Below are positions 26,178 through 34,106 of a stretch of 64,000 bases of DNA, in pieces; the stretch's first letter is position 1, and the number at the start of each line of letters is the position of its first letter. The notes under the pieces were generated by a model. That model was not told where the DNA came from, did no database searches, and was given only the letters and a program-made list of their open reading frames with translations. Made by a program: the position numbers and the translations under genes. This DNA comes from an uncultured Spartobacteria bacterium (GTDB lineage: Bacteria > Verrucomicrobiota > Verrucomicrobiia > Chthoniobacterales > Chthoniobacteraceae). The DNA lies in assembly GCA_903901425.1 (NCBI GenBank), contig CAIURC010000033.1, positions 16,331 through 80,330 of the forward strand, in the 5' to 3' direction.

Positions 26178-26930
26178 CGGCGGCGTTTCGGGGCAATACT
26201 CCCAACGCCGGTCCAGCCTCAGAACAATCCGTGCCGGCAACTCCGCAGGCGGCCGCCACCAGACGCCGCCACGTCGTCCGAGGCCGCGCGAGGTGCGGAT
26301 CACCACGGCCTGCACCGGAGCCCGGGCGCGGCAGGCAATCACAGCGAACCCGGGCCGGATCGGGTTGAGGACGGCGCCCGTCTGTGTCCGGCGGCCCTCG
26401 GGAAAGATCAACACGCTGCAGCCCTCCCCAAGACGGTCCTGGACGTCCTTGAACAGGTCCAGCCCGTCGGCGGCGGACAGGTGCCCGGCAAGGACTGCGG
26501 ACGGACCTGTCACCGGGTTGCGGAGCAGGGCCGGCTTGAAGATGCAGATGGCGTGCGGGATCCGGGCCAACAGAAACGTGGCGTCGAGCAGGGACGGATG
26601 ATTGGCCACATAAACCGTGCCGGGCAACGGCGCAGGCTCAAACCCCTCGAAATGGACCCGGGCAACTCCAGTGCAGTGAAGCCAGCGGATCCAGACGTTC
26701 ATCAGAAAGGCAATGGCGCGGCGCGCAAAACGCCGGACACCCGTGGCCTTGGAAAAAACCAGAAGCGGCAGACACACCCCCAGCCCGAAACAGGCGCCCA
26801 CGCCCAGAAACCCGGCCCACGAGATCCAGTAGACACCCACCAAATAGGCCCGGCGCAGGGCCGAAACCGGGGCGCCATCGGCACCGCGCACTCCCCCCTC
26901 CGGACATCCGCTGGAAGAAGATGCCATCAC
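26115..26930 (-). CDS. Lysophospholipid/glycerol-3-phosphate-type acyltransferase
   Basis: This 271-residue protein contains the PlsC-family catalytic block NHPSLLD (H111, D116) and the substrate-binding FPEGRRT motif. Membrane helices occupy the N-terminal part (FLGVGACFGLGVCLPLLVF). It transfers acyl groups from ACP or CoA onto a lysolipid or other alcohol. It is the last gene of the minus-strand lipid/polyene operon and starts in ATGA overlap with the adenylating enzyme gene. In aryl-polyene-type clusters such an enzyme attaches the chain to a lipid anchor. The acceptor is unknown here. Confidence 0.85.
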   Translation of the reverse strand: MMASSSSGCPEGGVRGADGAPVSALRRAYLVGVYWISWAGFLGVGACFGLGVCLPLLVFSKATGVRRFARRAIAFLMNVWIRWLHCTGVARVHFEGFEPAPLPGTVYVANHPSLLDATFLLARIPHAICIFKPALLRNPVTGPSAVLAGHLSAADGLDLFKDVQDRLGEGCSVLIFPEGRRTQTGAVLNPIRPGFAVIACRARAPVQAVVIRTSRGLGRRGGVWWRPPAELPARIVLRLDRRWEYCPETPPSALASEVEAHFQRRLSDFPV

Positions 26931-28366
26931 CTCTTGATCTTGCCGCTGGCCGTCCGCGGCAACTCATCCACAAACCGGAACCGGACCGGCACTTTGTAGG
27001 ACGCGATCCATGCGCGGCAATGCTTGGAAAGCGCCGCCGCTCCTGGTTTTGACAGAGGATCGGCTGGCACCACCTCCGCCACCGGGATCTGGTTCCACTG
27101 TTCGTGCGGTTCCCCACTCACCCGGCACTCAGCCACCTGCGGATGCCTGCACAGCACTGCCTCGACTTCCTCAGGGAAAAACTTCATCCCGCCAAAGTTG
27201 ATCACGGACTTGCGCCGGCCCCGGATGAAAATGTATCCGGCACTGTCCTGCTCCACCAAGTCTCCCGTGGAAAACCAGCCGTCCAGTTCCGCCCGCTCCG
27301 TCCACGGCAACAGGTAGGCGTCAAAAAGACCCGGCCCACGCACCTGCAACTCCCCGGCTTCACCCGGCCCACACAGGGTCCCGTCCTCCCGGACCACGCA
27401 GATTTGAAAATCGTCCGGTTTACCGACGCTGAGCGGCTTTTCCAGCGGCGCATCGTTGAGCAGCGGAAGCCCGGCCTCAATGATTCCCAGCCCCTGGCAC
27501 AGCGGAACACCAAACCGCGCGTGAAATGCGCGGGCGGTTTCTTCGCGGAGACTGGAGGCGGTGGAAACCGCCAACCGGAGCGTGGGCCACGGCAGACCGG
27601 AAGGTTCAGCCGCGAGCAGGGAATGGTGAAACGGCGAGCCGTAAATCACCGTCGCACCGGTCCGCCGGGCCGTCTCAAGAATTTCGGCCGCCAAATGCGC
27701 ATTTTCAAGGACCGTGGTCGCCCCCTCCAGAAGATACAGAACGATGGAAACGGCGAAATGATGGGCCATCGGCAGCGTCCACAGGACGCGGTCTTCCCGC
27801 CCTATCCCCAGCCGCCGGTTCGCCGACCGGACCCGCTCCAGCAGCGCCGCGTGCCCAAGCACCACCCCCTTGCTGTCCCCGGTGGTACCCGAGGAAAACC
27901 GGATGAACGCGGGGTTCACTGCCAGAAAACGCTCCTCGGGAAACTCGGACTGGGACTGGAGAACGGTCCACTGCCACCGGATGGCTCCCTCCACCCGCCC
28001 CTGGGCTCCACGCTCGGATCCCCCCTGGCTGGAGGCGGGAGAGATGAGCAGATGCACGGCGGTCAACCGGGTCTGGGATTCGCGCTCGGCCGGCGTCAAC
28101 TCCTCGGCCACGGGAATCAGACAGGCACCGGCCCGGAGGATGCCAAGCGCAAGCACCACGTACTCCCATGCGTTCGGCCAGAACAAACCAATCCGCGCCT
28201 GCGCACCGGCAGGGACGCATCCGGGAAGAATCCGGGCGAGTTCCTCCGAGACCGTGCGGGAAAGCTGTTCAAGCTGGGCATAGCTGAGGACGGTTTCGCC
28301 GTCCAAAAGGGCGGTCTGCCCGGGGTACTCGCGGGCCCGGTCAAAGAGGAGTTCCGCAACGTTCAT
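26927..28366 (-). CDS. AMP-binding acyl-/aryl-adenylating enzyme (acyl-CoA synthetase family)
   Basis: This 479-residue ANL-superfamily enzyme has the phosphate loop FSSGTTGDSKG (about residues 155-165), a core with STGDLVEQD, and a C-terminal ASGKIKR supplying the catalytic Lys. It activates a carboxylic acid as an adenylate and loads it onto CoA or an ACP. The adjacent ACP gene makes loading of an acyl or aryl starter plausible. It overlaps both neighbouring genes by four bases. The acid substrate cannot be assigned by sight. Confidence 0.9.
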   Translation of the reverse strand: MNVAELLFDRAREYPGQTALLDGETVLSYAQLEQLSRTVSEELARILPGCVPAGAQARIGLFWPNAWEYVVLALGILRAGACLIPVAEELTPAERESQTRLTAVHLLISPASSQGGSERGAQGRVEGAIRWQWTVLQSQSEFPEERFLAVNPAFIRFSSGTTGDSKGVVLGHAALLERVRSANRRLGIGREDRVLWTLPMAHHFAVSIVLYLLEGATTVLENAHLAAEILETARRTGATVIYGSPFHHSLLAAEPSGLPWPTLRLAVSTASSLREETARAFHARFGVPLCQGLGIIEAGLPLLNDAPLEKPLSVGKPDDFQICVVREDGTLCGPGEAGELQVRGPGLFDAYLLPWTERAELDGWFSTGDLVEQDSAGYIFIRGRRKSVINFGGMKFFPEEVEAVLCRHPQVAECRVSGEPHEQWNQIPVAEVVPADPLSKPGAAALSKHCRAWIASYKVPVRFRFVDELPRTASGKIKR

Positions 28367-29664
28367 GGCTCCACTTCCGCGCGGGTTTGAATCCAGCGCC
28401 GGACGGATTCAGCAGCCGGATCAGGGTCGCCTGCAGATTGGAGGGCGGCTGCAACGCCAGCGGCCTGTCCGGTGGCCATGCAGGTACCCATCACCCGCAG
28501 CGCAGCCTGCGCCTCATGGTCGCAGGAAATGCAGCGGCCTGCCGCCCACACGTTTTGCAGGTGGACCGCGCGCAGCGCGCCCAGCGGGATCCGGGTGGGC
28601 AGGTTGTTTTTTGGAAACCGCCAGCGCGGCCCGGTGTGCACCTCCCGGAGTTCCATCGGCCATGTGCCAAGAGCCACCTCTTCCTCGCAATCGGAACCCG
28701 ACAACACGGCGTCTGCAGAAACGGTCTGGCGCCCCCGCATCCGCCGGCTTTCCCGGAGCCCCACACGCGCCGGGAAAACGCCCAGATGAGCGTTCTGGAA
28801 GGCCGGGTGACGGAGCCGGAGAAACCCGTGGATTTCATGCGCCACGGCGCGGCCAGAACGCTCGAGTTGTCCAAGTTGGGCGGGATCGTGCGGATCAAAG
28901 TCTGCGCCGGCGGCCAAATCCACGGTCACGTAGAGCTCGGTTCCCCGGCCAGTGGGCCGGAACTGCGCACCGAGACAGCCCGGAGAAAGGCGCCCTTCGG
29001 AAACGGCCCGGGCAATCTGGTGGGCCAGTCGCACCCGGCCCTCGGAATCGAGCGCTGCGGGATCCGCGGTGTGCATCCCAAATACAAAAGCAGGCCGCTG
29101 CAGCCTCTCGGAAGGCGCCTGGTCGCACGGCACGCCCGCCCCGGCACAGAGCACCGCGTCTCCACTCGCATCCACCCAGGTGTTGGCCCGGATCGTCCGG
29201 GCCGTCCCGCGACTGACCACCTCGATCCGGGACAACATTCCGGCCTCCACAGAAACCGAAACCAACTCGGTGTGCAGGAACACGTCCAGCCGACTGCACT
29301 CGGCCGTGATCGCGTCACAGACCCACGCCATTCCCGGCGGGGAGATCGGCAGCACGTCCATGCGGCCCATCCGGACCGGACCGGGCGCCGCGCCCGCCTC
29401 CATGAGGCGGCTGGCCAGTTCCGTGGGAAACCCGGGATGGGCAGGCACGGCCCCCGGTTCGTCCCGGAGCAGGTAAAGGCCGCAAATCGAGTGCACCAGC
29501 GAGGCCGTTGCCATGCCGCCCAGAAAACCGTGCCGCTCCAGAAGCAGGGTCCGTGCACCGGCACGCGCAGCACTGACCGCCGCTGCGATTCCTGCGGAAC
29601 CGCCGCCAAGTACCACGACATCAAATCTGGAGTCGGCCGGAGTCATGCGGAAAACGGGTTCCAA
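28363..29664 (-). CDS. FAD-dependent oxidoreductase (FAD_oxidored-type)
   Basis: This 433-residue protein begins with a Rossmann FAD-binding motif GGGSAGIAAAVSAARAG and an ERHGFLGGMATAS segment. This is typical of the FAD_oxidored group, which is common in PVC bacteria. A C-terminal WAAGRCISCDHEAQAALR block and GTCMATGQAAGVAAAL complete the FAD site. An internal ATG at 29646 is an alternative start. It lies between the ACP and the adenylating enzyme genes and probably acts on the same product. The reaction is unknown. Confidence 0.8.
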   Translation of the reverse strand: MEPVFRMTPADSRFDVVVLGGGSAGIAAAVSAARAGARTLLLERHGFLGGMATASLVHSICGLYLLRDEPGAVPAHPGFPTELASRLMEAGAAPGPVRMGRMDVLPISPPGMAWVCDAITAECSRLDVFLHTELVSVSVEAGMLSRIEVVSRGTARTIRANTWVDASGDAVLCAGAGVPCDQAPSERLQRPAFVFGMHTADPAALDSEGRVRLAHQIARAVSEGRLSPGCLGAQFRPTGRGTELYVTVDLAAGADFDPHDPAQLGQLERSGRAVAHEIHGFLRLRHPAFQNAHLGVFPARVGLRESRRMRGRQTVSADAVLSGSDCEEEVALGTWPMELREVHTGPRWRFPKNNLPTRIPLGALRAVHLQNVWAAGRCISCDHEAQAALRVMGTCMATGQAAGVAAALQSAGDPDPAAESVRRWIQTRAEVEP

Positions 29665-29799
29665 GAGCGCGGTAGTAACGCGCTGTGGGACGACAGCCCG
29701 CGCTTCTCCTGATCGGGGTGGGCTGCAGATTGTGGTGGGAGCTTGGAGGTCGTATGCAAGCCAATAAGGACTGTTTCACCCGGGCAAAGTGGTGCGGAT

Positions 29800-30048
29800 T
29801 CAGGCCCGCTTGAGTTCCGCCACCACGCCCGCCAGTTTCAGAGCCGTCTCAAACGTGTTCCGCGAAATCAGGGACTCGGGAAGGCGGACACCGAATTCCT
29901 GCTCCACGATGAGCGTGAGCTGCATGATGGCCATCGAATCGAGCCCGGCGGCAAACAGGTCGGCCCCGGCGGTCAACTCACCCTCAGGCTCCAGAAGGTC
30001 GGATTGAATGCGTTCCAAAAGACGGCTGGCAATTTGCTGGGTGTCCAC
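29800..30048 (-). CDS. Acyl carrier protein
   Basis: This roughly 82-residue protein carries GLDSMAIMQL, with the Ser that receives the phosphopantetheine arm. Flanking helices of normal ACP size surround it (IASRLLERIQSDLL, FGVRLPESL). The GTG start at 30048 gives the family length. The frame also extends to an ATG at 30216 that overlaps the LolA-like stop, but the extra 56 residues look non-coding (Pro/Gly/Arg-rich). It would carry the intermediates made by the surrounding enzymes. Confidence 0.8.
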   Translation of the reverse strand: MDTQQIASRLLERIQSDLLEPEGELTAGADLFAAGLDSMAIMQLTLIVEQEFGVRLPESLISRNTFETALKLAGVVAELKRA

Positions 30049-30212
30049 GCGGCGGTGCAGGTTTTCTGGATGTCCGTAAAGGTGCGCAAACCGGAACAGC
30101 CACAACGAACCGGGACGGACACTCCGTCCCTCCCCGCCCGTCAGAAAACCACCGGCACGCCCCGGAATAGCGCCAGAAAACAGAGGTGGTGGCAACGGTT
30201 TTGATCCACCCC

Positions 30213-30881
30213 TCAACGCGGAATCGATGCGTCGAAAAATGAAGGGGCAATCGGCCGGTTCCGTTCCACGGCCTCAAACATGTAACTGAGCCGGGCACCG
30301 TTCGGTAAGAGGATGCTCACCTCCCTCACCTCCAGAGACTCCGCCTTGAGCAGGTTCACGATCGACTTCGGGAAATGCGACGGGGCGCCCTCCCTGCGGA
30401 CCAGCTCGATCCGGAACAAATCTCCCTCCCGAGACACCTCCGCCGAAAACCAGGCAGCCTCCTCCGCCTCCCCGCCTCGCAACAGCGAAATCAACCCCTG
30501 CAACGGTTTGCCAGCCGGATCGTTCAAAAGCGATTTCTCCACCAGCTTCCTGCCCGGCTTCTGCACCAGCAGCGTTTCCCCATTCGCCAGCATCCATTCC
30601 CCTGCGGGATTCTCAAAGTCGATCCTCAGCCCGTCCGGCGCCCGGAACCGAATCCGCCCCTCGCTGAGGATCGGTGTCTTCAGTCCGGGCACCGTCAGAG
30701 ATTGCGAGAACCGGGCACTCCAGAACCGGGTCCCCTTCTGGAACGCCTCGAAGCGCTTGCGCAATTCGCCCGCCTTGCCCGGACTCAACGCTTCTCCGCC
30801 CACCGCCGATGCCGCACCCGAGAAAAACAGGAGCCCCGACAGGAGCCGGGAGAATTGGCGTCTGGAGATTCTGGGGGACAT
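30213..30881 (-). CDS. LolA-like outer membrane lipoprotein carrier protein
   Basis: This 222-residue protein has a twin-arginine-like signal (SRRQFSRLLSGLLFFSGAASA). It is followed by a LolA/LolB fold segment with FSQSLTVPGL, GRIRFRAPDGLRIDFENP and LLRGGEAEEA. LolA proteins shuttle lipidated cargo through the periplasm. A dedicated LolA homologue is a hallmark of aryl-polyene and related pigment-lipid clusters, where it is thought to carry the hydrophobic product. The Tat-type signal is unusual for LolA. It lies 4 bp from the ketosynthase-like gene. Confidence 0.75.
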   Translation of the reverse strand: MSPRISRRQFSRLLSGLLFFSGAASAVGGEALSPGKAGELRKRFEAFQKGTRFWSARFSQSLTVPGLKTPILSEGRIRFRAPDGLRIDFENPAGEWMLANGETLLVQKPGRKLVEKSLLNDPAGKPLQGLISLLRGGEAEEAAWFSAEVSREGDLFRIELVRREGAPSHFPKSIVNLLKAESLEVREVSILLPNGARLSYMFEAVERNRPIAPSFFDASIPR

Positions 30882-30885
30882 GAGG

Positions 30886-31920
30886 TCAGGAGAGTTGCCC
30901 GGGACTGTGAGTTTCTTGGGAATTCTGTGAGCCGCGTCCGAGTTGGATTGCGGCAAACTGCTGGGTGAGTCCCCAGATCGGAACCACAATTTCCGCGGCA
31001 GCCCCGGTTTGAATGAGATTTGCGGCGCGGATGGTGTCCCATGCGGCGGAGGCTGCGAAACATTCGACGCCCGGATTCGGATTCTGATACGTGGCACGCC
31101 CTGCCAGAGCCTTCTGTTCAACCGCCGTTGCCCACCCTGTGGCCGTCTCCAAAACCGGACAGGAACTACCCAGCTCATCCAACCCATTTCGGGCCGCCGC
31201 AAGCGCCTGCGCCTTGCTGGCGAATCCGTGTCCTTCGGTCACTTTGCGCACTGCAACCCCCGCTGAATCGGATGCGGCTCCGAGGAGCACAGCTCCAGCC
31301 CCGCTGCCCGGGATGAAACGGGGCGACCGTGTCCAACCGACAGCTTCGAAAGCGCTGAGGGCGTGCGGATCAAACTCTTCCGCGCCCACTACCACCACCT
31401 GCTTGGCCGACCCGGTGCGGAGCCAGCATTCGGCCGTCCGAAGCCCGGCGACCCAGCCCGATTTGTCACCGATCTGGGAATACACGGGCCCTCCAATCCC
31501 AAGCGTGGAAACCACATGGCTGATCGGGCTGTTGAAAACCGTCTCCGGAAAAAGAACGGGACTGGCAAACCGGCGGCCATCCTTGGTGATTTCCTTATAA
31601 AACCGGACCGAATGATTCAGGCAGCCGAGAAAAAAACAGGCAACGACCCCGGTCTGACTCAGGTCCTCCGGAGACTGTCCTTCGAGGGCCTGGCTCACCG
31701 CCTCAATCAGGAGAAGGCTGATGGGGCTCGCCCGCCGCAGCCGGGGCTTGAGCTGCCATTTCTGCAGCACTGTTTCCGGAATCCGGGTCTGGGCGGAAAG
31801 AATCTCCCGGGTGCCCGCCGCGTTCGGAACCGGGCTGGTAGGCCAAGGCCGGTCTAGGCTTTCCACGCCGGTGCCTCCGGGACACACCAGGCCGCATGAC
31901 AGGATGTTCATTCCCCTCAT
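30886..31920 (-). CDS. Beta-ketoacyl synthase-like protein lacking the active-site cysteine (chain-length-factor-like)
   Basis: This 344-residue protein has a thiolase-fold N-terminal half (LLLIEAVSQALEGQSPEDL, VFNSPISHVVSTLGIGGP) and a C-terminal GSGAGAVLLG segment. Where ketosynthases carry the nucleophilic Cys, it reads VYSQIGD. The usual C-terminal HGT and NIKS-type motifs are not recognisable. It therefore resembles chain-length-factor partners rather than a condensing enzyme. ATG 31920 with GGAGG nine bases upstream is the preferred start over 31968. No full ketosynthase is present in this operon. Confidence 0.7.
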   Translation of the reverse strand: MRGMNILSCGLVCPGGTGVESLDRPWPTSPVPNAAGTREILSAQTRIPETVLQKWQLKPRLRRASPISLLLIEAVSQALEGQSPEDLSQTGVVACFFLGCLNHSVRFYKEITKDGRRFASPVLFPETVFNSPISHVVSTLGIGGPVYSQIGDKSGWVAGLRTAECWLRTGSAKQVVVVGAEEFDPHALSAFEAVGWTRSPRFIPGSGAGAVLLGAASDSAGVAVRKVTEGHGFASKAQALAAARNGLDELGSSCPVLETATGWATAVEQKALAGRATYQNPNPGVECFAASAAWDTIRAANLIQTGAAAEIVVPIWGLTQQFAAIQLGRGSQNSQETHSPGQLS

Positions 31921-32138
31921 CCCAAACCGCCGGAGGCCACTCCGCAAGACTTCGATGCCAACCCGCATGTCGTCACTCGGAAAATGGGGCTCCCGCGGGG
32001 GTGCGTGGATCAGAATGCGCAGGCGTATTTCCCTCGACGAACCGGATCCACCGTCCTTAAACTTTGATGACGAACGAGCCAGTGAAACACTTGGCTTTCC
32101 ATCCCCGCGGAGTTCGTGAAGTCAGAAGAGTTTTCTCT
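31921..32138. promoter_or_regulatory. Divergent intergenic region between lipid operon and H-NOX gene
   Basis: This 218-bp region must hold the promoters of two divergent units: the ketosynthase-led operon (minus) and the H-NOX/cyclase pair (plus). A GGAGG site serves the minus gene, and AGAAGAG eight bases before ATG 32139 serves the plus gene. No clear palindrome or sigma-54 site was found. Confidence 0.35.
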
Positions 32139-32690
32139 ATGTACGGAATGGTCAATCAAGCAGTGCGGGGTCTGGTGGTGGACAGGTTTGGGATCCAGAC
32201 ATGGACCCGGATCCATTCCGAGGCCGGGGCTCCCGAGAACTTCTCCGCGATGCAACCGTACGAGGATTCAGTGACCTACAATCTGGTGGGCAAGGCGGTG
32301 GAAGTGCTGGGACTGCCGGCGGAATCGATCCTCCACGCCTTTGGCGAGTACTGGGTCTTGGAGATCGCCACCAAACACTACGGGACGCTCATGAACAGCA
32401 CGGGCCGGGACTTTGCCGATTTCCTCGCCAACCTCGACCACATGCATCAGCGGATCCGAGTCACCTTCCCGAATTACCAACCGCCTTCGTTCCGGGTGAA
32501 GCCCTTGGATACCACAACCCTCCAGGTCGACTACTACTCGCACCGGCCCGGACTCCTGCCATTCGTGGAAGGTCTCTTCACCGGACTCGGCAGACACTTC
32601 TCCGAAACCGTCACGTTTGAACACCTTGCGGACTCCGCCCACCAACTCCCCTGCAAGCGAATGCTCGTCCGCCATGTTGCCGCCGCGTGA
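32139..32690 (+). CDS. H-NOX (heme nitric oxide/oxygen-binding) sensor protein
   Basis: This 183-residue protein begins MYGMVNQAVRGLVVDRFG, matching the H-NOX N terminus, so ATG 32139 is chosen over an upstream ATG at 32064. H103 in LDHMHQR matches the proximal heme ligand (His102 in the best-studied homologues), and Y132-x-S134-x-R136 contacts the heme propionates. Such domains bind NO, and some bind O2. No distal-pocket Tyr can be judged by sight. The gene overlaps the cyclase start by 17 bp, so NO binding most likely controls that enzyme in trans. Confidence 0.88.
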   Translation: MYGMVNQAVRGLVVDRFGIQTWTRIHSEAGAPENFSAMQPYEDSVTYNLVGKAVEVLGLPAESILHAFGEYWVLEIATKHYGTLMNSTGRDFADFLANLDHMHQRIRVTFPNYQPPSFRVKPLDTTTLQVDYYSHRPGLLPFVEGLFTGLGRHFSETVTFEHLADSAHQLPCKRMLVRHVAAA

Positions 32691-33996
32691 CCCGCAGCTC
32701 GGGCACGAGGTTTTTTCACACATCCTTCCGTTCCACCTGATCTGGAGCGCCGGCGGGACACTTGAAAGCGTCTCAGCCTCCGTCCGGCGTCTGTGGGGCC
32801 TGCGAGAAGACGAGATGCCCGTGATCCGATTGGAACGCCCGTTCTCCGCGAAACTGAACGCGGCATGGTTCGGGGAACTCACTGGCATGGTGCTCACACT
32901 GAGCTGCCAATCCGCCCCCTCCCGCCCCCTGCGGGGTGAGATCATCGTGTTGCCCGACGGCCGATGGCTCCTCTGCGCTCTGCCGCCCATGGGCCGCGTC
33001 GCGGACCTCGAACACGCAGGCCTCAAACTCAGCGACCTTCCCCTCCACTCCGGACTCGGGGACGCCTTGATTGCCGCCGAAGCCGCCCATGTCTCTCTTG
33101 AAGAATCACAGGCGGCGTTGCACCGGCTCGAAAAGGTCAACCGCTCGCTCTCGGAGGTGAACGCAGCTTTCGGGCGGTTTGTGCCCCGCCAGTTTCTGGA
33201 AGCACTCGGGATCAAATCCCCGCTCGATGCCACCCTCGGCACCCGGGCCACCACACAGACCGCCGTACTGTTCGCCGACCTCAGAAACTTCACCAGCATC
33301 AGCGAACGCATGGAGACACGGGACATCTTTGCGTTCATCAACCGCTATCTGGAAAATGTCGCACCCTGCATCCGGAATAACGATGGCTTTGTCGTCCACT
33401 ACTTGGGGGACGGAATTCTCGCCCTGTTCCAAGGCCACCCGGGGAACGCGTTACAGGCTGCCGCGGAAATGCAGGCTGCAATCCGGAAAGCGGTTGCCGG
33501 AGACCTGAGGACCTCGGGGCTCCCGGCAGATTTCCAGTTCACGCTCGGAATCGGGCTCCACTTTGGACGCATTGAAATGGGCATCGTGGGCGAGAGCGGC
33601 CGCTGGGACTGCTCCGTCATCTCCGACACCGTGAACACCGCCTACCGCGTGGAGGGCCTCACCAAAACATTCGGCGCAGAAGTCCTGTTCACCGGCCAGT
33701 TTGAAGAACGCCTTCCAGAAAACGCCTCCTTCAAATACCGGCGACTCGGCCGGATCCGGATCAAGGGCCGGGCGGAAAAAGTGAATATCTTCGAGTCCCT
33801 GGATGCGCTACCGCCCTCCGTTGGGGCACTGCGAATCTCCTCGGCCCAGATGTTCTCGGAGGCGCTCGCCGCGTTTGAAACCGGTGACATGCCCGCTGCC
33901 GCCCTTGGTTTCCAGCGGTGCCTCGCCACGGATCCTTCCGATGTGGCGGCGCAACACTATCTGGACCGGTGCACCGTGGATCCGGAATCGATCTGA
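32674..33996 (+). CDS. HNOBA-type class III nucleotide cyclase (H-NOX partner)
   Basis: This 440-residue protein has an N-terminal HNOBA-like domain (HILPFHLIWSAGG onward). A short coiled coil of about residues 140-170 follows (EAAHVSLEESQAALHRLEKV), then a class III cyclase domain. Metal-binding D202 is in LFADLRNFTS and D246 in YLGDGILALF. N321 and R325 in DTVNTAYR are the transition-state residues. The usual base-recognition Lys before GDG is His here, while the later Asp is kept, so ATP or GTP use is open. Order and overlap suggest a split form of soluble guanylate cyclase. Confidence 0.87.
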   Translation: MLPPRDPQLGHEVFSHILPFHLIWSAGGTLESVSASVRRLWGLREDEMPVIRLERPFSAKLNAAWFGELTGMVLTLSCQSAPSRPLRGEIIVLPDGRWLLCALPPMGRVADLEHAGLKLSDLPLHSGLGDALIAAEAAHVSLEESQAALHRLEKVNRSLSEVNAAFGRFVPRQFLEALGIKSPLDATLGTRATTQTAVLFADLRNFTSISERMETRDIFAFINRYLENVAPCIRNNDGFVVHYLGDGILALFQGHPGNALQAAAEMQAAIRKAVAGDLRTSGLPADFQFTLGIGLHFGRIEMGIVGESGRWDCSVISDTVNTAYRVEGLTKTFGAEVLFTGQFEERLPENASFKYRRLGRIRIKGRAEKVNIFESLDALPPSVGALRISSAQMFSEALAAFETGDMPAAALGFQRCLATDPSDVAAQHYLDRCTVDPESI

Positions 33997-34037
33997 GCCC
34001 CGGAAAACCGGGCGCCTTGAATTCCCCCAAATACAAA

Positions 34038-34063
34038 GGGCCGGCTCCCGAAGGAGCCGGCCC
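34038..34063. terminator. Bidirectional terminator between cyclase and porin-like genes
   Basis: A perfect 11-bp stem (GGGCCGGCTCC arms) closes on a four-base loop that reads as a stable TTCG tetraloop on the minus strand. It is followed on that strand by a T-rich tail (TTTGTATTT). It lies between two convergent genes and would serve mainly the minus-strand porin-like gene. Confidence 0.75.
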
Positions 34064-34106
34064 AGTCAAGCAAGGTGCCTGTGGCACCCGAATCCTTAAT
34101 CCAAAC

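Noticed and set aside
30049..30216. N-terminal extension of the acyl carrier protein to ATG 30216
   Set aside because: The ATGA overlap with the LolA-like gene is attractive, but the extra 56 residues are Pro/Gly/Arg-rich and unlike any ACP. It is kept only as an alternative.
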